From: Coriobacteriia bacterium
GTDB taxonomy: Bacteria; Actinomycetota; Coriobacteriia; Coriobacteriales; Atopobiaceae
Length of the DNA: 36,807 bases
NCBI GenBank assembly: GCA_003150175.1
Contig: QAKZ01000036.1
Span: 1 to 36,807, forward strand
Reading direction: 5' to 3'
The notes beneath the pieces were generated by a model. That model did no database searches. It worked only from the letters and a program-made list of their open reading frames with translations, and was not told where the DNA came from. Below, one piece after another: positions 25,601 to 32,030 of this stretch; within the stretch, counting starts at the first letter, position 1; each line of letters opens with the position of its first letter. The position numbers were made by a program, and so were the translations under genes.

Positions 25601-26005
25601 CCCGAGCGCGCCGACCTCGTGGCGCTGTGGCGCGCGCTCGTCTCGCTCTCGAGGGCTGCGGGCGGCGACTTCGCCCTCGATGACGACCAGGTCGTGGCGA
25701 TGGCGGCGGCCTGCGACCCCTCGCGCTCCATCGACCCCTCCGAGGTCGAGAGCGGCCTTGGGGTCTTCGAGGAGCTCGGCTTCCTCACGGTTACGGGCTA
25801 TGGGGACGCGCGCCGCGTGAGGATGACGCCGTCCCCCGCGCGAATGGACCTCGCGCAGTCCGTGCGCTACCTCGAAGGATTGCAAGGCCGAGACGAATTC
25901 GGCGGTTTCTGCGATTGGGTGCTACATTGTCCCCAGGGGGAGCTCGCCGCCCAGGTGACGAGGCCCATCTCCCCGAGCTTCGGAACCGTGGTTGGAAAGG
26001 TTTGA
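22676..26005 (+). CDS. recJ: RecJ single-strand DNA exonuclease fused to an SF2 helicase
   Basis: A 1109-residue fusion. Residues about 60-580 are RecJ: DHH motif I as DFDVDG (Asp91), DNG in TVDNGIAS, motif III DHHEP (172-174), the DHHA1 motif GGHAGAVG (419-426), and a C-terminal OB-like region. A roughly 50-residue Ala/Glu/Pro linker follows. Residues about 630-1000 are an SF2 helicase: Walker A ATGRGKS with Lys662, YPLRALVADQ, DEAH (762-765), VTATAS, and motif VI QMSGRAGRDG starting at 941. The start is the GTG at 22676, next to the secD stop. The frame continues 74 codons upstream inside secD, without support. RecJ trims 5' ends in recombination repair; the helicase resembles RecQ/Ski2-type proteins and may unwind for it. 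Confidence 0.9.
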   Translation: MAGLSESRRWSVLASKPAAELELRRELGVTPLVARVLASRGFTDAASAREFLDPSLERDWLDPLIIPGMGDAAQRVERALDEHEVIAVFGDFDVDGMSSTCLLTLALRHLGAEVHPFIPHRFGEGYGLSREALGRVRETCEPSLVITVDNGIASGAEVAELVAAGIDVVVTDHHEPSELVPRDVPVTDPKLDHACPSRELAGAGVALKLVHELGRRRGEPELWRSFTDIAMLGTLSDMMLLQGENRALVADGIERMKSAPRPGISALAAAANIRVCDLAADSLPFSLIPRLNAAGRMGTTDTAFELLMVEDPRKAELLAAKLEETNTERRAIEAELTDEAMAKIEAQGLGRAHAVVVGGEGWHEGVKGIVASRIVNRFHVPAILFSISDGVAKGSGRSVGSVDLFHAVEQCSDCLVRFGGHAGAVGVTCEASRLDEFRDRLEAVLAELPAEQFQDTEEVTAMVGLDELTVETVGALEALQPFGQGNKKPLFASRGVSMRNRACVGADHSHLRFFATDGVGCVPAIMFRAPEAERLCECDGAVDLVFEAVNETWQGRTKVKLMVKDIIVREGGEGAASPAGVASEVASLADDSLRAAEPPAPVPAPQRIQDPALEGLEPGELTSELARRMIGDHELLPAQKAALDVLGAHRSCLAVMATGRGKSLIFYIHAAREAILEGAASVFVYPLRALVADQAFHLQKTLGALGLATEVLTGETDAADRDAVFAGLADGAVDVVLTTPEFLAIHSARFAEAGRIGFVVVDEAHHAAEAKSGHRSAYGELPRVREELGQPTCLAVTATASDDAAREICGLLGIDEKDVVVDEACRPNLRIVDHRNLHDRESALVSLVSAGRKTIVYVTSRQQSVEVVRLLRHRLPDLASRISFYNAGLTREVRGRVERAFRSGELTCIVSTSAFGEGVNLPDVRDVVLYTLPFGDVEFNQMSGRAGRDGQEALVHLLFGGRDVRLNERILSSSAPERADLVALWRALVSLSRAAGGDFALDDDQVVAMAAACDPSRSIDPSEVESGLGVFEELGFLTVTGYGDARRVRMTPSPARMDLAQSVRYLEGLQGRDEFGGFCDWVLHCPQGELAAQVTRPISPSFGTVVGKV

Positions 26006-26007
26006 TC

Positions 26008-28413
26008 ATGGACGAAAAGTCGACCGCCGCTTCCGGCGCCGAAAGGGGCATCGCCCCGGCGGCCAAGCCCACCGCCCCCTCCGCGGCGCACAAGCCGACG
26101 GTGAGGCAGCCGCCCGCGGCAGCCAATTATCGGCTGCTCGAGAGCGCCTGCAAGTCCTACATGGACGCCGAGGGCGTCGAGAAGGTCGAGCGCGCCTACC
26201 GTTTCGCCGCCGATTACCACCGCGACCAGCGCCGCCGGTCCGGCGAGCCTTACATCAACCACCCCGTAGAGGTCGCGCTCATCCTCGCCAAGGACCTTCG
26301 CATGGACGAGGACACCATCTGCGCGGCCCTTCTCCACGACACCGTCGAGGACACCTCAGCCACGCTCGAGCAGCTCAAGGGCCTCTTTGGCGAGACCGTC
26401 GCCGACCTCGTCGACGGCGTGACCAAGCTCACGAGCGTCAAGGTCGCCACGATGGACGAGAAGCAGGCGTGGAACCTTCGCAAGATGTTCCTCGCCATGA
26501 GCCACGACATTCGCGTCGTCATCATCAAGCTCGCCGACCGCCTCCACAATATGCGCACCCTCGCTGCCCTGCCTCCCGACCGCCGCCTCTTCAAGGCGCG
26601 CGAGACCATGGACGTCTACGCGCCGCTCGCCGACCGACTCGGCATCAGCTCGATCAAGTGGGAGCTCGAGGACCTCGCGTTCTTCTGGCTCGAGCCCGAG
26701 GAGTACCAGCGCGTCGCGCGCATGGTCCAGGACTCGCGCGCCCAGCGCGAGGACGACGCCGAGGCGGCCATGAAGACCCTCGACGACGAGCTCAAGCGCG
26801 TCGGCCTCAAGGACTACCAAATCACTGGCCGTCCCAAGCACCTGTGGTCCATTTACCTCAAAATGACCCGCAAGGGGCGCGACTTCTCCGAGATCTACGA
26901 CCTCATCGCCCTTCGCGTGATCACCCAGACAGTGGGGGACTGCTACTCGGCCCTCGGCGCCGTCCATACCCTGTGGCACCCGCTGCCCGGGCGGTTCAAA
27001 GACTACATCGCGACGCCGAAGGCGAACCTCTATCAGTCGCTCCACACCACGGTCGTCGGCCCCGATGGCCGGCCCATCGAGATCCAGATCCGCACCGTCG
27101 AGATGCACGAGGCGTCTGAGTACGGCATCGCCGCCCACTGGCTCTACAAGAAGTCGGGAAACTCCCGAGGGAGGATGAGCGCCGAGGACCGCTCCATCGA
27201 CTCGACCATCAACTGGATCCGCCGGAGCCTCGACTGGGCCGTTGAGGATGACGTCGACGATGCCCACGAGTTCCTGGACAACCTGCGCGTCGACCTCTTT
27301 GAGCACGAGATCTTCGTCTTTACCCCCAAAGGCGAGGTCTTGAGCCTGCGCCGCGACTCCACCCCGCTCGACTTCGCCTATGCCGTCCATACCGAGGTCG
27401 GCAACCACTGCGTCGGCGCGAAGGTCAACGGCTCGGTCGTGCCGCTCACCTACAAGCTCAACATGGGCGACCGCGTCGAGATCCTCACCAACAAGAACGC
27501 CAAGCCCAGCCACGACTGGATGAGCGTCGTGGTCACGCCCTCGGCGCGCGCGAAGATCCGCAAATACTTCTCGACCGAGTCGAAGAGCGACGACGCCGAG
27601 CAGGGCCGCGCCGAGCTCGCCCGCGAGCTCCGCCGCCGCGGCTACGGCATCGGCGCCAAGCGGACCATGAAGGCTATCGATCGCGCCTGCGAGGGACTCA
27701 ACGCCAAGGACGCCGACGATCTCTTTGCCGCGGTCCACACGGGCAAGGTCACGGCGAACCTCGCCGCCAACCGCATCGAGGAGATCCTGAACGAGGGCTC
27801 GCCCGAGCAGCTCGCCGCTACGGCCAAGGAGGCCGAGGCCAAGGCCGCCCGCGCGAAGGCGATGGCCGGCAACGAGCCGATCATGAAGTCCTACGCGATC
27901 GCGCAAGCGGACAAGGGCAAGAAGCGCCGCACCAACTGCGGCGTCGTCGTCAAGGGCGACGCGGACCTGCTCGTCCACCTCGCGCATTGCTGCAACCCCG
28001 TCGCCGGCGACGACATAGTCGGCTTCATCACCCGCGGGCGCGGGGTCTCCGTCCACCGCGCGACCTGCCCGAACGTGGCGGGGCTCATGGCCCACCCCGA
28101 GCGCATGATCGACGTTGCGTGGGACACCTCCGGCGCGACGGAGTTCCGCGTCGAGATCGTCGTCGAGGCGACCGACCGCATGGGCCTGCTCAAAGACGTG
28201 ACCATCGCCATCGGCGACGCCGGTGGAAACATCCTCTCGGCGGCCACGCAGACCTCCAGCCAGGGGATCGCGCGCCTGCGCTTCCTCGTCTCCATCTCCG
28301 ATGCGAGCCTGCTCGACTCGCTGCTCGCCACCGTGAGCCGCGTCCCGTCCGTCTACGACGCGCGCCGCCTGATGCCGGGCGAGGGCGCCCAGCAGCTGAG
28401 CCGAAGGGGGTAG
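26008..28413 (+). CDS. rel: Bifunctional (p)ppGpp synthetase/hydrolase Rel
   Basis: An 801-residue long RSH enzyme. After a roughly 45-residue Ala/Pro-rich tail come the HD hydrolase domain (HDTVEDT, His110-Asp111, and VIIKLADRLHNMRTL), the synthetase domain (TGRPKHLWSIYLKM around Arg275, YDLIALRVIT, and YQSLHTTV), a TGS domain (VFTPKGEVLSLRRDSTPLDFAYAVHTEVG), a helical region, a zinc-finger-like HCCNPVAGDDIVG, and a C-terminal ACT domain. The intact HD motif implies it both makes and degrades the alarmone. GGAAAGG precedes the ATG at 26008, and the gene begins two bases after the recJ stop, so it is probably co-transcribed. Confidence 0.95.
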   Translation: MDEKSTAASGAERGIAPAAKPTAPSAAHKPTVRQPPAAANYRLLESACKSYMDAEGVEKVERAYRFAADYHRDQRRRSGEPYINHPVEVALILAKDLRMDEDTICAALLHDTVEDTSATLEQLKGLFGETVADLVDGVTKLTSVKVATMDEKQAWNLRKMFLAMSHDIRVVIIKLADRLHNMRTLAALPPDRRLFKARETMDVYAPLADRLGISSIKWELEDLAFFWLEPEEYQRVARMVQDSRAQREDDAEAAMKTLDDELKRVGLKDYQITGRPKHLWSIYLKMTRKGRDFSEIYDLIALRVITQTVGDCYSALGAVHTLWHPLPGRFKDYIATPKANLYQSLHTTVVGPDGRPIEIQIRTVEMHEASEYGIAAHWLYKKSGNSRGRMSAEDRSIDSTINWIRRSLDWAVEDDVDDAHEFLDNLRVDLFEHEIFVFTPKGEVLSLRRDSTPLDFAYAVHTEVGNHCVGAKVNGSVVPLTYKLNMGDRVEILTNKNAKPSHDWMSVVVTPSARAKIRKYFSTESKSDDAEQGRAELARELRRRGYGIGAKRTMKAIDRACEGLNAKDADDLFAAVHTGKVTANLAANRIEEILNEGSPEQLAATAKEAEAKAARAKAMAGNEPIMKSYAIAQADKGKKRRTNCGVVVKGDADLLVHLAHCCNPVAGDDIVGFITRGRGVSVHRATCPNVAGLMAHPERMIDVAWDTSGATEFRVEIVVEATDRMGLLKDVTIAIGDAGGNILSAATQTSSQGIARLRFLVSISDASLLDSLLATVSRVPSVYDARRLMPGEGAQQLSRRG

Positions 28414-28420
28414 GGGAGCC

Positions 28421-29077
28421 ATGGGAGAATCCGAGGCGGCCTCGGGCCGCGGCCGCGATGAGCTCCGCTGCTTCGTGGTGGGGCCGATCCAGACGAACTG
28501 CTTCGCGTACGTGAGCGGAGGGGCGTGCATGGTCGTCGACCCCGGCGACTCGGGCGCGGCCGTGGCCGAGCAGCTCACCGACGTGCGGGTGGACTACATC
28601 GTCGCCACCCACGGCCACGGCGACCATGTCGGCGGCGTGCTCAGGCTCAAGGAGGCCTGCGGGGCGCCCTTCCTCATCAACGAGGCCGACGCCGAGCTCG
28701 CGACGCATTCCGGCGAGGTCTCCGAGATCGGCGTCGCCTACGACGACGATGCGCCCCTGCCCGACCGGCCGCTTCACGAAGGCGATGTGCTGCATGTGGG
28801 CTCGGCGACGTTCGAGGTCATTGAGACCCCGGGCCACACGCCCGGCGGAGTCGTGCTTTTGGGCGGCGGGAGCGCCGAGGGCGTGGCCTTCGTGGGCGAC
28901 ACGCTGTTCCCCGGAAGCCACGGGCGCACCGACCTTGCCGGCGGCGACGAGGCCGCCATCCTCGCTTCTTTGCGCAAGCTCGCGGATCGCATCCCCCCTG
29001 CGACCAAGCTCTTCTGCGGCCACGGCCCTGCTACTACCATGGCCTCCGAGCTCTCGCGAAACCCGTTTTTGCGCTGA
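28421..29077 (+). CDS. Metallo-beta-lactamase-fold hydrolase (glyoxalase II-like)
   Basis: A 218-residue MBL-fold protein. The zinc motif is THGHGDHVGG (HxHxDH), further metal ligands lie in ETPGHTPGGV, VGDTLFPGSHGRTD and FCGHGPATT. The early NCFAYV and VVDPGD segments are standard for the glyoxalase II-like group, which hydrolyses thioesters; it lacks the C-terminal domain of true glyoxalase II. In many bacteria a gene of this kind follows rel. AGGGGAG precedes the ATG. The actual substrate is unknown. Confidence 0.9.
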   Translation: MGESEAASGRGRDELRCFVVGPIQTNCFAYVSGGACMVVDPGDSGAAVAEQLTDVRVDYIVATHGHGDHVGGVLRLKEACGAPFLINEADAELATHSGEVSEIGVAYDDDAPLPDRPLHEGDVLHVGSATFEVIETPGHTPGGVVLLGGGSAEGVAFVGDTLFPGSHGRTDLAGGDEAAILASLRKLADRIPPATKLFCGHGPATTMASELSRNPFLR

Positions 29078-29141
29078 CCCCGCGTTGCTTGGCTTCCGCG
29101 GGTCGCCTGCGCCTCCGAGCAGCGTTCACCTCGAAATTTTT

Positions 29142-29225
29142 GTGCAGTCTGCACTTCTTGTGTGCAGGCTGCACTTTCATAACTATCGAGAAGTGCAGGC
29201 TTCACTCGCCATGTGCAGTCTGCAC
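29142..29225. repeat. Four phased GTGCAG-N-CTGCAC palindromes
   Basis: Three exact 13-base palindromes and one imperfect copy: 29142-29154 (centre T), 29162-29174 (centre G), 29193-29205 (GTGCAGGCTTCAC, one change) and 29213-29225 (centre T). The starts are separated by 20, 31 and 20 bases, close to two, three and two helical turns. The T or A next to several copies is shared. The arrangement is mirror-like. Regular phasing suggests a protein-binding array, but no promoter is obvious beside it. Confidence 0.8.
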
Positions 29226-29259
29226 AAGCGCGAGAGAGTGCGCGCTGTTCATATCTCGG

Positions 29260-29316
29260 CATGAAAAAGGCCCCGTCGCCGGGGCCGTCGCTCACATGGT
29301 GCCCGAGGTGGGACTC
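29260..29316 (-). pseudogene. Degenerate duplication of the tRNA-Leu 3' end plus terminator
   Basis: These 57 bases match 29449-29505 at 51 positions. The latter covers the tRNA-Leu terminator and tRNA 3' end through the CCA, acceptor and part of the T-arm. The copy keeps the sequence GAGTCCCACCTCGGGCACCA (minus strand) and a working-looking terminator stem with a T-run, but the rest of the tRNA is replaced by GC-rich hairpins. It is a tRNA fragment, not a functional tRNA. Confidence 0.7.
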
Positions 29317-29452
29317 CGCGTCCCCGCTTCGCGGGTCCGCTTTGGCTTCGGGCGCCGTCCGGCGCCCTCGCCCGCTCGCTACGGGCGCTGCCGCGCCCGC
29401 TTGACGCTCGCGACCTCGCGGGTTCGAGTCCCATGCGCTCTATCCTGTCATG

Positions 29453-29475
29453 AAAAAAGCCCCGTGGCCGGGGCT
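29453..29475 (-). terminator. Rho-independent terminator of tRNA-Leu
   Basis: On the minus strand AGCCCCG pairs with CGGGGCT across a four-base loop (29458-29475), followed by six T residues (29458-29453). It lies ten bases after the CCA end of the tRNA. Confidence 0.85.
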
Positions 29476-29485
29476 GTCTTTAACA

Positions 29486-29569
29486 TGGTGCCCGAGGTGG
29501 GACTCGAACCCACACGAGTTGCCTCAGCGGTTTTTGAGACCGCCGCGTCTGCCATTCCGCCACTCGGGC
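29486..29569 (-). tRNA. tRNA-Leu (anticodon CAA)
   Basis: Read on the minus strand, the acceptor stem GCCCGAG/CTCGGGC, the D-arm, an anticodon loop CTCAAAA closed by GCGGT/ACCGC, a long variable arm typical of leucine tRNAs, the T-arm GTGGGTTCGAGTCCCAC and discriminator A are all present. The anticodon is CAA, reading UUG. The CCA end is encoded (29486-29488). A terminator follows directly. Confidence 0.93.
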
Positions 29570-29677
29570 GCACGCGATGTGCCGAATCAGTGTAACAGAT
29601 ACATCGAGGCGCACGAGGGTATAGAACCAAATGAGGCGCTCGACCGAAAACGGACCGCCAAGGAGAAAGGACGTCCC

Positions 29678-30187
29678 ATGGACGCGAAACTGTCTGAGCT
29701 TTTGAACCACCAGATCAACGAGGAGCTGTACTCCGCCTATCTCTACCTGACCTTCGCGGACTACTACGAGGACCGCGGCCTCAAGGGCTTCGCCAACTGG
29801 TACATGGTCCAGGTCCAGGAGGAGGTCGCGCACGCGAAAATCCTGCGCCGCTACCTGCTCGACAACGACGTCTCGGTCAAGATGACCGCGATCGCCGAGC
29901 CCGACAAGACCTTCTCGACCGATCTCGAGCCGCTCGAGGCGGGCCTTGCGCACGAGAAGCACATCACCGCCTGCATCGACCGCTGCTACGCCGCGGCCAA
30001 CGACGTCCATGACTTCCGCGCGATGCAGATGCTCGACTGGTTCGTCAAGGAGCAGGGCGAGGAGGAGACCAACGCCTCCGACATGATCAAGAACATGAAG
30101 CTATTCGGCAGCGACCCCAAGGGCCTCTACGACCTCGACCGCGAGTACCAGACGCGTGTCTTCGTCGCCCCGACGATGCCGATGTAG
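29678..30187 (+). CDS. ftnA: Ferritin (non-haem, FtnA-type)
   Basis: A 169-residue four-helix-bundle ferritin. Ferroxidase residues are visible: Glu in NEELYSAYLY, Glu and His in VQEEVAHAK, Glu in AHEKHIT, and the Gln/Glu of KEQGEEE. Such proteins oxidise and store iron in a 24-mer shell. The length matches bacterial ferritins. The start at 29678 follows AAAGGA seven bases upstream; the open frame reaches back into the tRNA, which is spurious. It stands alone between tRNA-Leu (opposite strand) and the infC leader. Confidence 0.93.
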   Translation: MDAKLSELLNHQINEELYSAYLYLTFADYYEDRGLKGFANWYMVQVQEEVAHAKILRRYLLDNDVSVKMTAIAEPDKTFSTDLEPLEAGLAHEKHITACIDRCYAAANDVHDFRAMQMLDWFVKEQGEEETNASDMIKNMKLFGSDPKGLYDLDREYQTRVFVAPTMPM

Positions 30188-30205
30188 AGCATTTGTGTTC
30201 CAAGC

Positions 30206-30234
30206 TTGCAAAGAAGGACTCCTTGGCTTAACAT
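30206..30234 (+). promoter_or_regulatory. Probable infC operon promoter
   Basis: TTGCAA (30206-30211), a 17-base spacer and TAACAT (30229-30234) each match the sigma-70 consensus at four positions. Transcription from here would give a leader of about 135 bases ending in a terminator hairpin before infC. Confidence 0.5.
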
Positions 30235-30240
30235 ACTCCT

Positions 30241-30377
30241 TCGGAAAAGCGGGCTGAACGTGAGCCCCACCTACACGGCGCCGTAAGGCAGCTGTCTGGT
30301 CAGACAAGGAATCCTTTTCGTCGATTTCGATGAGTAATGTCTCCCGGATGCTGCATGTGGCTCCGGGAGATTTTTCT
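30241..30377 (+). ncRNA. Structured infC-rpmI-rplT leader with attenuator
   Basis: The leader has small stems (GGGCT/AGCCC at 30251-30267, the palindrome ACGGCGCCGT at 30275-30284, TGTCTG/CAGACA near 30291-30306) and ends in a strong rho-independent terminator: TCTCCCGGA (30340-30348) with TCCGGGAGA (30362-30370), then TTTTTCT. In Bacillus the same operon is controlled by ribosomal protein L20 binding a leader that ends in a terminator. A similar attenuation is likely here, but I cannot match the L20-binding structure by eye. The 3' arm of the hairpin contains GGGAG, which could be the ribosome binding site for the ATG at 30378. Confidence 0.6.
30340..30377 (+). terminator. Terminator/attenuator in the infC leader
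   Basis: Nine-base perfect stem, 13-base loop and a T-run directly before the likely infC start codon. Since infC is downstream on the same strand, it must be read through for expression, so it acts as an attenuator unless infC has another promoter. Confidence 0.8.
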
Positions 30378-30986
30378 ATGGCGGCCCGGGAGGGCTTCCA
30401 CGAAGGGAAGGTGTGTAAGATAGCCAGAAACGACGGTCCTCGCATCAACGGGGAGATCACTTCTCGCACGTGCCGACTCATCGGCGTCGACGGTTCCCAG
30501 CTCGGCCTCTTTGGTGTTCGCGACGCCCTGCGCATCGCAAACGACCAGGGTCTCGACCTCGTCGAGATCGCCCCGAACGCCGAGCCCCCGGTCTGCAAGG
30601 TGCTCGATTACCGCAAGTACAAGTACGAGCAGGACCGTAAGGCCAAGGCGGCTCGCAAGAACCAGGCGAAGGTCGAGATCAAGGAGATGAAGTTCCGTCC
30701 CAAGATCGACGTCGGCGATTACGAGACCAAGAAGGCCCACGTGGTGCGTTTCCTCAAGAAGGGCGCCCGTGTCAAGATCACCATCATGTTCCGCGGGCGC
30801 GAGATGGCCCACCCGGAGCAGGGTCGGATTGTGCTCGACCGCCTCGCCGAGGACCTCAAGGACGTGGCGACGGTCGAGTCGAAGCCTCAGATGGAAGGCC
30901 GCAACATGCACATGCTCATCGTCCCCATCAAGGGCGCCTTCGACGAGAAGGCCTCTGACGATGACAAGAGCCAGAAGGAGAACTAG
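30378..30986 (+). CDS. infC: Translation initiation factor IF-3
   Basis: About 202 residues from this start. The IF-3 N-domain begins at [19 protein letters not shown] and includes APPVCK-like [18 protein letters not shown]; the C-domain has [40 protein letters not shown] and the ending HMLIVP. IF-3 prevents subunit joining and checks initiation codons. The start is uncertain: the ATG at 30378 sits right after the leader terminator; a GTG at 30411 and a non-standard ATA at 30420, better spaced from AGGGAAGG, are also possible and would give a more typical short N-terminus. It is followed closely by rpmI and rplT, the usual operon. Confidence 0.92.
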   Translation: MAAREGFHEGKVCKIARNDGPRINGEITSRTCRLIGVDGSQLGLFGVRDALRIANDQGLDLVEIAPNAEPPVCKVLDYRKYKYEQDRKAKAARKNQAKVEIKEMKFRPKIDVGDYETKKAHVVRFLKKGARVKITIMFRGREMAHPEQGRIVLDRLAEDLKDVATVESKPQMEGRNMHMLIVPIKGAFDEKASDDDKSQKEN

Positions 30987-30987
30987 C

Positions 30988-31182
30988 ATGCCCAAGATGA
31001 AGACGCACAAGGGTACCGCCAAGCGCTTCCGCAAGACCGGTACCGGCAAGATCATGCGCGCCAAGGCTTTCAAGAGCCACATCCTCACCAAGAAGTCCCC
31101 GAAGCGCATCCGCGGCTTCCGTCAGGAGACCGAGCTCGCCAAGAGCGATGTGAAGACCGTCTCCCAGCGCATGGGCAAGTAA
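30988..31182 (+). CDS. rpmI: 50S ribosomal protein L35
   Basis: A 64-residue basic protein with the L35 signature [14 protein letters not shown] and the [12 protein letters not shown] segment, of normal family length. AAGGAG lies seven bases before the ATG, and the gene begins one base after the infC stop. It is the middle gene of the infC-rpmI-rplT operon. Confidence 0.97.
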   Translation: MPKMKTHKGTAKRFRKTGTGKIMRAKAFKSHILTKKSPKRIRGFRQETELAKSDVKTVSQRMGK

Positions 31183-31230
31183 CAGCGCTTACGCGCACCT
31201 CTTAGATCTTTTACCAAGGAGTTGATTTGA

Positions 31231-31596
31231 ATGGCACGTGTTAAGCGCGCAGTGAATTCCAAGAAGAAGCGCCGCACCCTCCAGGAGCGCACCAAGGGTT
31301 ATTACGGCACTTCCTCCCGCACCCTCCGCGGCATGATGGAGCAGGATCGCCACTCTGGTCAGTACCAGTACCGCGATCGCCGCACCAAGAAGCGCGAGTT
31401 CCGTTCCCTCTGGATCCAGCGCATCAACGCCGCTGCCCGCCAGAACGGCATGTCCTACAGCACCCTGATGCACGGCCTCAAGCTCGCCGGCATCGAGCTC
31501 GACCGCAAGGTCCTCGCCGAGATCGCCTACTCCGACGCCGACACCTTCGCCGACATCGCCGAGCAGGCCAAGAAGGCCATCGCCGACGCTCAGTAA
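31231..31596 (+). CDS. rplT: 50S ribosomal protein L20
   Basis: A 121-residue protein with the L20 N-terminal extension MARVKRAVNSKKKRR, GYYGTSSRTLR, and the globular part REFRSLWIQRINAAARQNGMSYSTLMHGLKLAGIELDRK. L20 is an early assembly protein and in other bacteria represses this operon by binding its mRNA leader. A good AAGGAG site lies upstream of the ATG, 48 bases after rpmI. Confidence 0.97.
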   Translation: MARVKRAVNSKKKRRTLQERTKGYYGTSSRTLRGMMEQDRHSGQYQYRDRRTKKREFRSLWIQRINAAARQNGMSYSTLMHGLKLAGIELDRKVLAEIAYSDADTFADIAEQAKKAIADAQ

Positions 31597-31637
31597 GCCA
31601 TTTTCTCGACTCGGCAAATAGACTTACTCAGCATAGG

Positions 31638-31677
31638 AGCCCCTGAACGCGTCAAAGTGCCGTTCAGGGGCTGTTTT
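31638..31677 (+). terminator. Rho-independent terminator after rplT
   Basis: AGCCCCTGAACG (31638-31649) pairs perfectly with CGTTCAGGGGCT (31661-31672), followed by GTTTTG. It ends the infC operon. Confidence 0.9.
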
Positions 31678-31792
31678 GTACCGTTCGCCGCTTGTGGATG
31701 CGTACGGTGAATAAGCAGGGGAGCGGTGGGGAGACTAGCAATAACAAACAACGTCGCTACCCGCAAAGCGACCGACCGAGGAGGCGAGTCCA

Positions 31793-31852
31793 GTGAACAC
31801 AGAAGATATAGCATCGTTTGGGCCCGCCGATGTGCCCGAGGTCGATCAATAA
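31793..31852 (+). CDS. Possible short peptide gene (19 aa)
   Basis: A GTG-started frame of 19 codons encoding MNTEDIASFGPADVPEVDQ, with GAGGAGG eight bases upstream. It could be a leader peptide for the downstream ilv operon, but it contains only one Ile and two Val and no Leu, so it is not a convincing branched-chain attenuation peptide. It may be a chance frame. The terminator 140 bases downstream is the only supportive context. Confidence 0.25.
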   Translation: MNTEDIASFGPADVPEVDQ

Positions 31853-31994
31853 TTCGGGCGAGCGCACTCGCCACCTTCCATCGACGTCATCTCGAACACA
31901 GGCCAATGAAGGAATCATCAGCGGGCCCATTCGACTAACCTAACGTCCTATACCATCGGATGAGGAAAGTCGGCGATTCCAAAGTACAAGCCAT

Positions 31995-32030
31995 AGCGGG
32001 GAGCCATACGACGGCTCCCCGCTTTATTTG
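31995..32030 (+). terminator. Rho-independent terminator or attenuator upstream of ilvD
   Basis: AGCGGGGAGCC (31995-32005) pairs perfectly with GGCTCCCCGCT (32013-32023) over a 7-base loop, then TTATTTG. A weak -10-like TATACC lies at 31949-31954. It might end a small RNA of about 70 bases or attenuate transcription toward ilvD, which starts 420 bases further on. Confidence 0.7.

Larger units (their letters stand above)
29078..29448. other. Intergenic region without a gene
   Basis: No coding region is supported here. It holds four GTGCAG palindromes (29142-29225), a degenerate copy of the tRNA-Leu 3' end with its terminator (29260-29316), and a very GC-rich segment with three small hairpins (29317-29425) ending in a T-arm-like GGTTCGAGTCCC (29421-29432) read on the plus strand. 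Confidence 0.7.

Noticed and set aside
29142-29225. CRISPR array
   Set aside because: The repeats are 13-base palindromes with 7-18 base gaps, far too short for CRISPR repeats and spacers, and no cas gene is near.
31962-31971. GAGGAAAGTC resembling the conserved start of RNase P RNA
   Set aside because: The matching downstream conserved segment and the expected 350-400-base structure are missing, and a terminator hairpin follows within 30 bases.
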